A DNA stretch of 64,000 nt. Source: Utricularia gibba (Eukaryota; Streptophyta; Magnoliopsida; Lamiales; Lentibulariaceae). This document shows positions 11,451-23,389 of this stretch, piece after piece; the first letter of the stretch is position 1; each line of letters begins with the position of its first letter. The notes beneath the pieces were generated by a model, which saw only the letters and a list, made by a program, of their open reading frames with translations, did no database searches and was not told where the DNA came from. The DNA is taken from the NCBI GenBank assembly GCA_002189035.1, contig NEEC01000023.1, positions 744,001 through 808,000 of the forward strand, written 5' to 3'. The position numbers and the translations under genes were made by a program.

Positions 11451-14061
11451 ATGGCTAGACGGATTCCGCCGCTATGGAGTGCCTTTCTCCTGTTAATGCT
11501 TTGTGGCGTTGCCTACGCGCGTATCCTTTCAGACCCATCTGAGCTTGTCTCAGATGGAAGGGGCTCGTCGATGCTCCGCCTCAGGGCAGCCGAGGAGACC
11601 TGTGAACAGACGTATGGCTTCTTGCCCTGCACCACTACGGCCTTGGGAAATCTATTCTTGATTATTGTATATGGATACCTCATGTTCCTCGCTGCTACTT
11701 ATCTCTCTACTGGGAGTGAGCTGTTGCTTCAGATCCTTGGACCTGGAATTGTTGGCGGTCTTTTTCTTCCCATGCTCGGAGCTCTTCCCGATGCTATGCT
11801 TATTCTCGGTAAGTATCGTTGGATACACATTGTTGATTGCTGTCTATCCCAGACTTTTGTGTGGGGTTTTGCTCTAGTTTGCAAAATTAAAGCTAATTTT
11901 GTGGTGTGTGGTAATAAAATGCTGCGTGGAATAAACTGCTTTGAACCTTGTTGTTCATTTCCGATAATGTGCTCGTTAGGAGGTTTAATCAGTACTTCAA
12001 AAGCTATTTTTCAGGGCAATATTTTCATTAGGAATTAGTAAATGGGCCTGATGTGTTTTCTGTTTTGTTTATTTTTTTATCTTTCAGTCTCAGGGTTGTC
12101 TGGAAGCACGGAGACTGCTCAAAGTCAGGTGTCTGTGGGAATGGGACTGCTTGCCGGCTCAACTGTCATGCTTCTAACTGTAATTTGGGGTAGCTGCATT
12201 CTTGTCGGAAAGTGTGATATAGAGAAGTCCATTGCCATCGACTCAAAAGACACAAAGGGATACAGTCTTACTGGTTTGCCTCTGTTATTCCTACTGTAAC
12301 AAGACCAATGCTCAATCCTGTTGTCTCTGCTTATGATATCCTTCTTTGTGAAAGTGAAAATAGTAATAATCTGAATGCAGTTCCTTCCACTGTCTAGCCA
12401 TGCTACTAAAGGTTTCTTGTGAGGCCTTTAAGATCATCCATATCCTCTCATGATCATGCAGGCTCTGGTGTCAGTACAGATATTTGGACAAGCTATGCGG
12501 GGATTATTATGGCGGTATCTGTGATTCCGTTTGTTGTAGTGCAACTTCCTCAAGTTCTCAGCATAACATCAGGAAAACATGTGGTTGTTCTGATTGCTCT
12601 CATTGTTTCAGTTTCACTCCTAATTGCCTACTGCCTATACCAGGTACTCTGGGGGGTTGGGTGTAGAGGTTTCCACATTACTTTCCTGTTCGATATTCTT
12701 GAATTTTATTTCTTGGCTCTTGGTAATTCGCTCAAATTCCATATCAAAACTAGAAAGTGTTTTGAACCTAGGAAACCGTTGAATTCTGGGAATGTTTTGC
12801 AATCTCTACCTGAGTTGCCATGCCCTGTTGATTTTTGCAGATTTTTCAGCCATGGGTGCAGACAAGGCGACTTGCTTATGCCTATCATAGGCATGTCATA
12901 ACAGGTTTCTTGAAGAAGTTGAAAGCTCGCACATTAGGGAAGATTTATTATGATGATGGGCGTCCCAATAAAGAAGTTTTACTGAAGTAAGTTTGGTATC
13001 TAGTCGGCGTGGTGATACTCTGTTCCTCCATTCTCTGTTCACCATCTTCTTGATCATAACTTGTTCTGATCATTTCTGATATGAATAGGATCTTTGATTC
13101 CATTGATTCGAATGGGGACGGGCATCTTTCACATGACGAGTTAACAGCATTCATGGCTGGAATTAAGCTTCATGAGGTAAATCTGGATGAGGATGATTCG
13201 TCGCGGAGGGTGATGACGGAATTTGATATCTCTCGAGACTCGTTGGTCAGTAGAGAAGAGTTCATTACTGGTATTGAGACATGGCTGACCCAAACCAAGC
13301 GCTCTCCTCACATTAGCACCCAGAAGCACTTGGATGATCTCCACCTGGTAAGATGTTTGGCATTTGGGTTTTTTTTTTTTTTTTTTTAGTATCTTCTTGT
13401 TACTTATCACCACACTGCATTTGAGGTAGCGAACGGAAAGAGAACACTATCTGTTAGGTGATCAAAGTGATGAAGTTGTTGAAGGTGAAGGAAAGAACAG
13501 ATGCATCTCAGTGGAAGCTGTTCTTCTGTTGTTGTTGGGAACCGCCATTGCAGCTGCATTCGCTGACCCCCTCGTCGATGCAGTTGACAACTTCTCTACC
13601 GCCACAAGCATCCCTACATTTTTCATCTCCTTCATAGCACTCCCTCTTGCCACCAACTCCAGTGAGGCAGTATCCGCCATTATATTCGCCTCAAGGAAGA
13701 AGCTAAGATCTGCGTCTTTGACATTTTCCGAGGTACGAATGCCCGCCAGCTTTCACTCCCACTTGCTAGTGTGCCCTATTTCCACCTCTGCTGACGACTT
13801 TCCCCCATTCAGCTGTATGGGGCTGTCGCCATGAACAACGTGCTATGCCTTTCGGTGTTTCTGGCCCTGGTTTACGTCAGAGGGCTGCAGTGGGACTTCT
13901 CAGCCGAAGTTGTTGTCATCTTGCTCGTGTGCATCGTAATGGGCGTCTTCGCGAGTGTCCGCACTACTTTCCCCCTGTGGACCTCCCTGCTGGCGTTCCC
14001 GCTGTACCCGGTTTCCTTGCTGCTGGTGTACGTTCTTGACTACGTCCTTGGGTGGTCCTAG
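11451..14061 (+). CDS. NCL: NCL-type sodium/calcium exchanger with EF hands
   Basis: Plant Na+/Ca2+ exchanger-like protein that moves Ca2+ (and Na+) across the vacuolar or plasma membrane and contributes to salt tolerance. Seven exons: 11451-11808, 12088-12273, 12462-12643, 12841-12986, 13089-13347, 13430-13732, 13813-14061; 560 residues, close to the roughly 585 usual. There is an N-terminal signal peptide (residues 1-24). The first membrane block contains the alpha repeat GGLFLPMLGALPDAMLIL. Two EF hands follow near residues 295-375 (DSNGDGHLSHDE and a second loop DISRDSLVSREE). The second membrane block contains DPLVDAVDNFS and LPLATNSSEAVSA. All exons join in frame. Confidence 0.94.
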
Positions 14062-14293
14062 GCGCCACCCAGGCTGCCTGCTGAACTTAACCGTTGTTGT
14101 GAGTGTGGGCCCGTCCGGTCCGGTCCGTGCCCGGGATAGTATACTTTACTGACTGCTCTGCGATGGCATTGGCATGCGTTACTATTGTTATATTATATGC
14201 CTATTGCTGTCAGCCGACCAACAGGCTGTGCACTTGCCTTTGACAATGGAAGCATGGGGGCACAGCCCAATTAAGCTACCTAAAAGTTGTATA

Positions 14294-14814
14294 CAGTGTT
14301 TTAAAAATGGGTTGAACCCATTAAACCCTTTAACTATGGTTTTGGGTTCAACCGTTTTTAAAATGGGTTGAACCGGATTCATTCATTTTGAATTATATTT
14401 ATCAAAATATTAGAATATAATTATAAAATCATAATTTAGTATATCAAAATATTGAAAATATAAAAAGTAAAAATATATCTCTCAATAATTGATGCAATTA
14501 CATTAAAAGTTTTATCAAAATTATATTTATCATTTCATATCTCATTCAAATAATGTATAATTTAAATATAAATGATTATTTTCTACTATCAATATAAATA
14601 CATATATAAAAATATAATTATTAAGATTTATTTTGAAATATATATCAAATATGTATAACATATTTTATATTTATTCATAACCATTATCATAAAATAAGTA
14701 ATAAAAAATTAAAAAAATAAAAGTAACGAATACAGTTGGATCCAACCCATCAAAACATGGGTTCGAATCGAACCGGGTTCAACCATGGGTCGAACCCAGG
14801 TTTTTAAAACACTG
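14294..14814. mobile_element. MITE with CAGTGTTTTAAAA termini, hAT-like
   Basis: A 521-bp AT-rich element bounded by inverted ends: CAGTGTTTTAAAAATGGGTT on the left and the complementary sequence ending TTTTTAAAACACTG on the right, with further inverted GGGTTGAACC/GGTTCAACC blocks inside. It has no coding capacity. Flanks GTTGTATA and GTTTTTTT match at 5 of 8 positions, so an 8-bp hAT target duplication is possible but not proven. It lies between the NCL gene and the tRNA gene. Confidence 0.75.
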
Positions 14815-14872
14815 GTTTTTTTCATTATATAAATATAAGTTATTATTTATTATTTTATATAAAATAGAGTTC

Positions 14873-14946
14873 GGTCCCGTAGCTCAGTTGGTTAGAGCGT
14901 TGGTCTTATGAGCCGAAGGTCGCGGGTTCGAGCCCCGCCGGGACCA
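14873..14946 (+). tRNA. tRNA-Ile (anticodon UAU)
   Basis: A complete cloverleaf: acceptor GGTCCCG/CGGGACC, D arm GCTC...GAGC, anticodon stem TTGGT/GCCGA with loop CTTATGA, T arm GCGGG-TTCGAGC-CCCGC and discriminator A. Loop positions 34-36 read TAT, decoding AUA as isoleucine. Internal A box (TAGCTCAGTTGGTTAGAGC) and B box (GGGTTCGAGCCC) are standard. There is no intron. Confidence 0.93.
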
Positions 14947-14952
14947 TTTTTT
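14947..14952 (+). terminator. Pol III terminator of tRNA-Ile
   Basis: A run of six T starts directly after the discriminator base. Confidence 0.85.
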
Positions 14953-15166
14953 CTGTTGGTGTTAGATCGGACTCCATGTTTTTTTTTTGTCATTAATTTA
15001 TTTGATGAAGCTCGCTCGCTCGCTCGCTGATCCATAGTGGGTATTTTAGTTCCCGAAACGTCTGCATATGAATAATGTCTCCCTTATTATTCAATGCATA
15101 AGAAGCATTTAGCTGGATGCGTCAAGCACAGCATACTACAGGTTCACGTTGTGGGTAGGAGACAAG

Positions 15167-18100
15167 TCAACCAGTGTTCTGGAGTCCGGCAGCAACGCCC
15201 TTCATGGTCAGGATCAGAGTGTCCTCCAGCCCCGGAGCGTAGTCGCTTGTGGGATTCAGCTTCACCAGCTCCGCGGCCGACTTTGAGGCCTCCATGTACT
15301 CCTTGGAGATGTGAGGCCTCAACTTCACATGGTAGTTCGGGTCACGAATCCTCTTCAATGTGTAGGCTTGGCAGACGTTTAGTGTGGTGATGTGAGAGTG
15401 CCGAAGCTTCAGCTGCTGCTTCAGGCAGAGATCGCCTTCCAGGAGATCCTTGTGGCCAGCAATCTGACAGGAAAAAAAGCATTCTCATGAATGAAGGATA
15501 AGGTATCATTCACATAGTAGAGGGAGTGGAGTTGCTTCCCTACCTGGAGGAGGAGATTCTTGGTTTCCTCGTAGTTGGCTCTGAGCCGCTCACCAAACGA
15601 CCAGAGCTCTTCGGAGACAAGGAGCTTGTCGTACAGTGCGGCGATGCCGGGGTCGCCTTTGGCGAAAACCATCTCAACCAAATCGATGGTGACTCTGAAA
15701 AAGGGCCACTCGTTGTACATGTCCTGAAGCATTTGGAGGTTCTTGGGGTCCTTTTCTATGGCATACTTGAAGGCGCCACCAAAGCCCAGCCACACAGGAA
15801 GATGGAACCTTGTCTGTGTCCAGGCAAAGATCCATGGAATGGCCCTCAGTGATTCGATGCCGCCACTTGGCTTTCGCTTCGAGGGGCGACTCCCGATGTT
15901 CATTCGACCATATTCTAGTTCTGGGGTGGCCTGAGAAGATACATGAGAGAGATAAACAAGTTAGTTCTGCAGTGGACTCACTATATGTGATGATGCTATG
16001 TGGATGACTTACAAGGCGAAAATACTCCACGAAACGAGGTTCCTTGAAGACAATGGAACGATACTCCTCCGTGGCAACCACAGCAATTTCGTCCAAAAGG
16101 GCTCGCCATTCGGGTTTCGGGGAAACCGGAGGATGCATTCCATGTTCTAGAGTAGCAGCAGTGAAACGCTGCAGTGTTCTGAAGCAGAGGTGCTCCTCCC
16201 CGAATGACTGCTCGATAACTTCTCCCTGAACTGTCACACGAAGGGAACCATGGATGGTTTCTGGGGGCTGTGACAGAATAGCTAGATGGGTTGGTCCACC
16301 GCCTCTCCCGACTGTTCCACCCCTTCCATGAAACATGGTCAGCTTCACTCCATACTCTTTAGAAACTTTCACGAGCTCCTCCTGAGCCTTGTAGAGTTGC
16401 CATGCCGCAGAGAGACGACCGGCATCTTTACCAGAGTCGGAGTACCCAATCATTACTTCTTGCTTCCCATTGATACGGTTTTTGTACCAGTCGATAGAGA
16501 AAAGACGAGCAACAGCAGCAGGAGCAGCCTCGAGATCAGCAAGTTTCTCAAATAGCGGCACTACTCGTAAAGGCTTATTCACATGGCATTCACGCTGCAG
16601 GAGCTCCACAGCCAGCACATCTGAGGGGCTGTGGCCATTGAAATGATGTATGCACCAAAGCAGTCGGATGGGAGTTCTGCCAACACATGAAATGTTTCGA
16701 GAACATCCGCAATCTCTTCAGTTGTGGGAAGGTCAGGCCCGAACAATGGGCGTTTGCCACTAAGTTCTGATAGCAGCCATTCTTGCCTGCGTTCCTCAGA
16801 CCACTCCTTATAGGAACCTATTTCCAGGTATCTTGTTATAGCATCCAGAACATCAGTGTGCCTCTCTGATTCTTGCCTTATGTCGAGCCTCACGAGCGAC
16901 AGTCCAAAGGTGGACACTTGCCTTAGAAAATCAAGAAGACTACCATCAGCTATTGGTCTATCGCCACAAGCACAGAGAGACCTGTAACAAAGCTCTAGAG
17001 GTTCCAAGAGCTGTATGAACAGAAGAACAAGCTCAGCTAAGTAGGAAAAAAAAAAAATCATTCACAATATCAAATTCTTCAAACAACAAATGATTTTACC
17101 TGCTCTACACTGGTGTAAGTTGCTTCTTCAGGAATATCAGATGTCCCGTTTGCTAACAACTGGCGAGCACGCTCGCGTGTCTCATAGATCTTGTCCCGCA
17201 CATCACCAAGGATTACTCGATAAGGCTCACTTGGAGGAATGATTTTCCAAAATTCTGCAGCACAGTGGGAAATAAATGCTCTCCCTGATTCATATAGTTT
17301 GAGAAGCTTTTATGACTTACCAATAAAATGCTTTGCATCTCGCCTTGAAGACCTGTGGAGTTCATGTGCACGAATGCTGAGTTCATCACTGCAGCGCCAC
17401 ATGGACAACTGGAACAGAGAAAGGGTCAGATGGAAGCAGAAAATACAGCTGAAAACAAAAACCCCTATTGTGCTGTATACCTCAAACATGAGATCCTCTA
17501 TCTGGGAATAGTACATATTAGCAGCCATCATTCTTGCCAACAAGCATACGTCCCTGGTGACCTCAGGTGTCACTCTGGGTTACCTGTCCAGAAAAAAGGA
17601 GTCAAATACCAAAAGTTTTAGTCAAACAGCGAAGGCAATCCGTCTTGGAAAGAACACAATTAGGGGTATTGAGAAGCGCTGTCCAAGTTTTTTCAAGCAA
17701 ACAACAGCAATGAAAGATTGCCTAAAGAACTGTATACCATCACGATCTCCACCCATCCAAGAAGAGAACTGAACAAGAGGAGCGTTATATGGAATGCGCT
17801 CATTGATGCCAATATTCTTCAGTGCAGTATCTAGACGACGCAGGAATTTGGGAACCCCCTTCCATATTGTTTCATGAAAATAACTCATTCCTGCCCTCAT
17901 TTCATCTTGAGGTGTAGGAGGAGTTCTCCGGATTTCATCAGTTCGAAAAGCCGCTTGAATCTGTAAATAAGAGAAAGAAAGGCATAATGCAAGTGTTGAT
18001 GCATTTGTGGCATCTGAGACAGCCTAGAGAAGGAGGTAGCTGATAATTTACCTCTCTCTGCAAAGACTCATCAATCTCCTGCTTATCATCTGGTGTAATG

Positions 18101-19015
18101 TCTTTGGCGTACAATTGGGTCAAGCAATTTCTTATCCTAAATGAGACATAACATGACGAGTGAGAAGAGAAGAAAACAACGTGGAAGTAAAATGCATGAA
18201 ACATTTTAAAAACTCCAACCTTCCATGCTTTTGAAGCAATGATCTTCTCACAGACTGAGTAGGATGGGCTGTCAATACAAGATCCACAGTTTGATTCTTT
18301 AGTGCATCAAAAACTTGTTCAGGGGATATTTTCAAATCACCCACAAGCCTCTTGAGGGTCTCTTCAATGTCTGATTCTGTCATTGCATTGTTTTCATCTG
18401 TGTAATCGCCCTTTTTCCGTTTGTCTCGTCGACGATAAGCATTCTGTACCTCCTCAGCCAAGTTAGCCAAGCTAAGCATGTGGGAGAATGCTTTTGCAAC
18501 GACAATGGAGTCCCCAGGATCCAAACTCGTTAGAACATTTCCAAGTTCCTCCAACTTCCTGGGATCCTGCTTGCTCTCATATTCAGCCGAAAGCTCGTAG
18601 CACTCTTGGACCTTAAAGTTAACAAGTCATAGTATCACGAAAGTTACCAGCGAACCAGCACAGAATCACATGAATAAACCGCTAGACAGCTCTGGATTTA
18701 TAGGGAATGGAAGATTTATGGAGGAAAAAAACATTGAAAATCAAAGGTTTGTCTTGAAAGCTAACATAAATTCTCATAACCATCAAGATCAGATTTTCAG
18801 CACCATGATCAAAATAATGACCCCAAAAAATTGAATACTCCACTTACTGTTTCTCTAAGATCTTCTCCATGCAAATCCTGAAGAATATCAAGAAACCGAT
18901 CCAAGAGCAAGGCATCATACTCTATTAGGTGGTCATCCTCAGAAACTTTCCCAGGAACCAAAAGCCTCAACTGCGCATCAATGGATTGCATACTTTCCAG
19001 ATTCCTCGAAGCCAT
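15167..19015 (-). CDS. Phosphoenolpyruvate carboxylase, plant type, with two one-base frameshifts
   Basis: Cytosolic PEPC converts PEP and bicarbonate to oxaloacetate. Ten exons: 19015-18848, 18611-18220, 18136-18052, 17960-17738, 17583-17481, 17408-17321, 17254-17100, 17010-16013, 15930-15544, 15463-15167. With two missing bases restored the protein is 965 residues, the normal length. Signatures: [12 protein letters not shown] (catalytic His), [14 protein letters not shown] and terminal QNTG. WIFAWTQ has Ala at the C4-diagnostic site, so it is C3-type. Frameshifts: GNP(R)VTPEV at about 17575 (CCAAGAG reads CCAGAG) and ATAP(S)DVLAVE at 16625-16628 (C run one short). Unusual: the basic residue before SIDAQLR is Ser ([11 protein letters not shown]), and QRLRLR near the C-terminus reads QQLKLR. 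Both affect regulation. Confidence 0.94.
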
Positions 19016-19384
19016 CAAGCTCGTTTCTCTCTATCAAATCCCAGTCAAAGGACACCCCGAGGGTTAAAAAAAAAGGCCCATTTGGTCCTTAATAAAAAAC
19101 AACATCACTGGATCCACCCAATAAAACAAACAGTAGACACAGAGAGATGATCAAAACAGATACCGAGAAGCACACTCTCACAGACAGAAAAATAAAAGGG
19201 GTGGCTTGTGAAAAGGGTGTCACCTGATCCGGGCGACTGAGACTCTTCCGATCAAAAGCCGATCAGATTGTGCGGAGGACTAGAGAGGGAGACAAAGGTA
19301 CAAAGGGGGGTGGCGATAACTCCGGAGGCCAAAGCAGGAGGAGTGGGAGGTCTTCACAGGCCTAGCCTTCTAGCAGCCAACCAA

Positions 19385-19392
19385 TATATATA
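19385..19392 (-). promoter_or_regulatory. Putative TATA box of the PEPC gene
   Basis: TATATATA on the minus strand, about 370 bp upstream of the PEPC start, in front of a leader that contains a possible 5' UTR intron (donor near 19219, AG|GTGACA). The position suits a PEPC promoter. Confidence 0.4.
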
Positions 19393-19399
19393 CACTCAC

Positions 19400-20292
19400 T
19401 GAGTCCCCTCAGTTCTCATCGTCAGAATCCATTTGGAAAATCACATTTATCAGCTTTTGGCTGCTTCCAATTTATGCTAAACCTTGCCCTTTTTACCATC
19501 ACGACGATGGCTCACACTAACCATCCTTAAATCGTGATTAATTACCTTAATCTTCATCATTATTCAAAATCACCATGACTTCCGAATAGCCAAAGAATAA
19601 AGGAAAAGCTTAACCCACCATACACACATTGTGCCCATATTTCCAAACGTCCTGTCCAGCATCTAACCATTGACAATATTCTTTGATTAAAAATAAACAA
19701 ATGATAAAAAGTTCGGAATTATCTTAATGTACAATAAATTATTTAAATATTTCCATAAAAAAATAGATTATAAAAAATCGCATCCGCTTCGTCACATTCT
19801 TTATTAATTTCGAAATTAAGCTTTCAGATTTCCCACTAATTTCCGTATTTTGTTTTATTGTAGATATTTATTGTTTTAGAGAGTTCTGGTTGTCTACTTG
19901 TCAGCCACGGAGGTGAACCGGATTTTCCCCTCCTTCGGAGCTCCGCGGCCACGAGAATCGACATTTTTGTGGCGTTTAACGCAAGTTGCGTGGTTGGATA
20001 CGAGATCAGGGGCGTTTGTGAGGAGTTTTGGGAGTGTTCCGTCTTTTTCAGGTCGATCGAGATCTAGGGTATTCATCGGACTTGGATCCTGCCCTATATT
20101 GGCAGTGTTTCTGGATGACTTTCGTGTTCTCACATCATGTCTGCTCTTGAATGTGAGTTTTTCCAAGGGCTGTAGTGTCTGTACCTTGGATTAGGATTGG
20201 TCCCGTGAGTCGCTCCACGGTTCGCTTTAGGATCCTTTGTGGAGATTGGGTTGAGTTTACTGAATGATATCTGTAGAGCGATCTTTTGAAGC
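19400..20292. other. Divergent intergenic region PEPC / gene at 20293
   Basis: 19400-19860 is AT-rich with no coding signal. From about 19890 the composition becomes GC-richer and T-rich in a leader-like way, so this is probably the 5' UTR of the plus-strand gene. The open frame 19898-20194 begins with TTG and resembles nothing known. In the gene's own frame a TGA lies at 20287-20289. Confidence 0.4.
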
Positions 20293-22710
20293 GTGGGAGG
20301 AAGTTCAGAGGCATGGGTTGACTTGGCCGATAGGCTGGCACAGGGGTTCACAGACTTAATTCAGTCTCATATTACTCCTCCATCGTTTTCATGGCCGAAT
20401 TCGGCACCTAATCTGTTTGAAGTCGAGTTTCCAACCTATAATTTTATCAATAAGGATTTTGGCCTCTCTGTCGACAATACGGCCATCAGTAGCGTAACTG
20501 CTATTATTGATATTGGAAACAGGATCGGACAGGTGGGTGCTGATTTTGGTGAATGCATAAATGGTGTGGCTCAGCAGTTTTTTAGGCGAGTTCCGGTGCC
20601 TTTTCTGCATGATGAGAGCGTGGGGTTCCCCATGGCGGTGGAGACTCATAGCACGAGGTCCAATATGGGTATCTCACTTGCAGAAGATTTCAAGTCTCTC
20701 CCGGAGCACTTCAAGGATTTCAGGGTCTCTGAGGAGGGGGTTCCGCTGCTTTAGATGATTCCCCTCAGGAGGAGACATTTGGTTTAAGTGCAAAGGCCTT
20801 GAAACTTTTTGGCCGTTCCCAGGTTACGTGATGAGTACTTTTGTATAGTTACATTTTGTTTTTTCCGTTTGCATAATCAGTGAGAAAAAAAGACCTGAAG
20901 AAATGATTTTCAATGGCAATCATGCATCCATCATTTGGTAAAGAGATGCATAAAAATACTCACTGTTTTATGGATTCATAGCCAACAATTCATTTTTTTT
21001 TTAATTGTGTCTGGTTCTTGTATATATATATATATATTTTGTCTCATGAGGCGTCATTTGTTCAGTTTCCCCTTTTTTTAACATTTCAGGGCACCCTCAA
21101 CATGACATCAACATATAACAGTAGAACAGGAAGCACTGAAAGTTCTCTTGTTGCCAGAGGAGATGCATGGAGAGTAGAGGCTTCACAGGGGAGTTCAACA
21201 TCTAGAAATGAGAAACCGCCCCTGTTCCTTCTTCAGCTTGGTCCTCTACTATTTTTTCATGACTCCACACTTCTTTTGCCCGTAAATTTATCAAACCAGC
21301 ACTTTCTGTGGTATGGCTATGACAGAAAGGTATTCTGATTTCATAAGCCATCTGATTTTCCTGATATCGGAACCGTAAATGTTTACAATCGTGGATGTAT
21401 TGGGATGAGAACTTTATAACATGGTGAAAGAGCTATCAAACACAACTTTACCCGTTTTTACTACTATGCTCTGGAATAATAATATAGCTATCTATCCCTG
21501 TATTAAATCATCTTGCTCTTGGTTGTTTATGCCTTTTTGTTTTATTTTCACAGAATGGATTGCATTCTCTCTGTCCAGCCATTTGGTCAAAACACAGGAG
21601 GTGGTTGTTAATGTCAACTTTCCGTCTCAACCCTTTTGCATGTGTAAGTGCCACCGGTTTTAAGATACCCAGCTGCCTTATTTTCTTTTTGAGAACTAGT
21701 GTCTTAGAGTACCAGAGCTGTTTACAATAGGGCGGTTAAGGTAGAAGTTTTTCTCCATTCAAGGGATAGAGAGAACCTGTGCATGTTGGTGGTGAAACCA
21801 GTAGCATTTCACAATATTGTTCATTAATTTTTTTCCTTCTTTTTTCAACTTGGAAATTAATTGAAAGGCTACTAATTCTCTTCCCATGCTCTTCAGTCTT
21901 TCATGGACTTGCAGTTTCCAAATGGTCAGATTACTTATGCATCAGGTGAGGGGTTTTCAACGAGCGCCTTTATTCAGCTTTGGGGTGGTTTGCTTCAAGT
22001 ACAAGGTCAATATCCTGGAGAAATGAATTTTAGCTTCTCAATGAAGGCGGTAATTCAATTTTCGACATAACTACTGGATGTATCCATTTTTCAAAGTTGA
22101 CCCTCGATCAATTTTATTTGCTTGACACTGATCCTCGGGTTTCCCTTTTGTAGAACAAGTGGGGAACTAGAGTAACTCCAACTTTACACTGGCCTGACAG
22201 ATCATTTGCTTTAAAGTTGGAGCAAGCACTGGCCTGGCGTAGATCTGGCCTCATGATGAGGCCTTCTCTCCAATTTAGGTAACCATCTTTCATTCGAGCT
22301 GAGCATCAAAAAAGGAACTGCTGTTTACCATCTCCGCTTTATCATCATTAGCGTATGCCCAACATTTGGTGGAACCTGTCCGGGATTACAAATGGAACTC
22401 ATACACTCTCTCAAGGAGCAATTGAGCCTCATCTGCGGCTGTGCCCTTGTAGCACATCCTCGTGCATTTGCATCTGTATCTGTGAGTTGGATTTGCCGAA
22501 AATCGTAGGATTTTTTCTGGAAGATACCAAGCTGTTAATGTTTCTGGCCTTTTTGATTGTTTGCAGCTTGGAAGATCCAAGTGGAATGGGAATGTGGGGA
22601 ATGCAGGGGTAGTTGTCAAAGTTGAAACTCCGATGGGTGATTATGCCGGCAGCGGTAGCAGCAACCGGCCTTCCTTCTCCGTCCAGTTGAACAGCGGCTT
22701 TGAGTTCTGA
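20293..22710 (+). CDS. Conserved plant protein of unknown function, one-base frameshift, GTG at start position
   Basis: Seven exons: 20293-20822, 21090-21329, 21554-21643, 21897-22049, 22154-22278, 22352-22481, 22567-22710; 470 residues after one correction. I recognise it as a conserved plant protein but know no function. The second half (QITYASGEGFSTSAFIQLWG, NKWGTRVTPTLHWPDRSF, SLICGCALVAHPRAFASVS, RPSFSVQLNSGFEF) has alternating polar/hydrophobic segments that could form beta strands of a membrane barrel; that is inference. A frameshift occurs in the G run at 20736-20740: RVSEEG must continue as GSAALDDSPQEETFGL. The natural first codon position (before GGSSEAWVDLADRLAQGF) is GTG, and the next in-frame ATG is only at 20632. 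Confidence 0.8.
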
Positions 22711-23389
22711 GTAAACTTGATGCTCGTTTGCCTGCCTGGTAACTGTAAATGCGTGTTTTAGTGTCTACTTACAACTACCAGAAAAATGAATCTTTACTCA
22801 TTGTGATTATGCGAACAAGTTGCTACTTAGCCTTTCATGCTCAAAATAGTTTTTTTTTTTTTTTTTTCTGGAGAAATGGAATGATGTGCGCGTAGATACG
22901 TATATTTGGAGAGAAATAAATAATTAAATTCATTAATATAATTGTAAAAAAATCAGTTGAGATGTGCGCGTATATAGTTACTATCACTGCCTGTCCGAAA
23001 AGTTGGCATTCGATGCGCAACTTCTCCGCTTCCTCTCCACGCGTCCGGCGCGATAGATGCAGAATCTCTCTCGAACTCGCCTGATTGATGGTTCTGATCC
23101 GAGTATGTTCTTATTTCCTTGTGTGTTTAGGTGTTATACTTCCTCCTCATTCGATCTGATTCTCTTATTTTCTCGATTTGCACATGATACTCAACGGATC
23201 CTTGCCAATCGGTACGTTGTTTCGTTTTTTCGTGGAATAAATGAATCCGATTAAGAAGAATCTTATGAGAGCGTCTGTGGAACTGGATTTGGCAATGTTA
23301 CAGTACGCTGGCCAGCGATTTCGCTACTTTCCTTACACAGTTACACTGCTGCCATTACGTGAGTTTTTTTTTTTTTTTTTTATGTAAGT
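22711..23389. other. Spacer; promoter-like start of a possible lost gene
   Basis: Contains a poly-T tract (22851-22867), then a GC-richer patch 23010-23110 with ATG at 23057 followed by T-rich, intron-like DNA. It resembles a leader plus first intron of a transcription unit, but no conserved exon was found. Confidence 0.3.

Noticed and set aside
14873-14946. tRNA-Met (CAU) reading of the same gene
   Set aside because: The seven-base loop is CTTATGA, placing TAT, not CAT, at positions 34-36.
15167-19015. PEPC as a pseudogene because of two frameshifts
   Set aside because: All other codons, splice sites and catalytic motifs are intact, and the same kind of one-base loss affects several unrelated genes; sequence error is more likely.
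19898-20194. 98-codon plus-strand open frame upstream of the gene at 20293
   Set aside because: Begins with TTG, no family similarity; lies where a 5' UTR is expected.
23057-23254. Short gene starting MQNLSRTRLIDGSDPS
   Set aside because: Becomes intron-like after about 15 codons; no exon downstream continues it.
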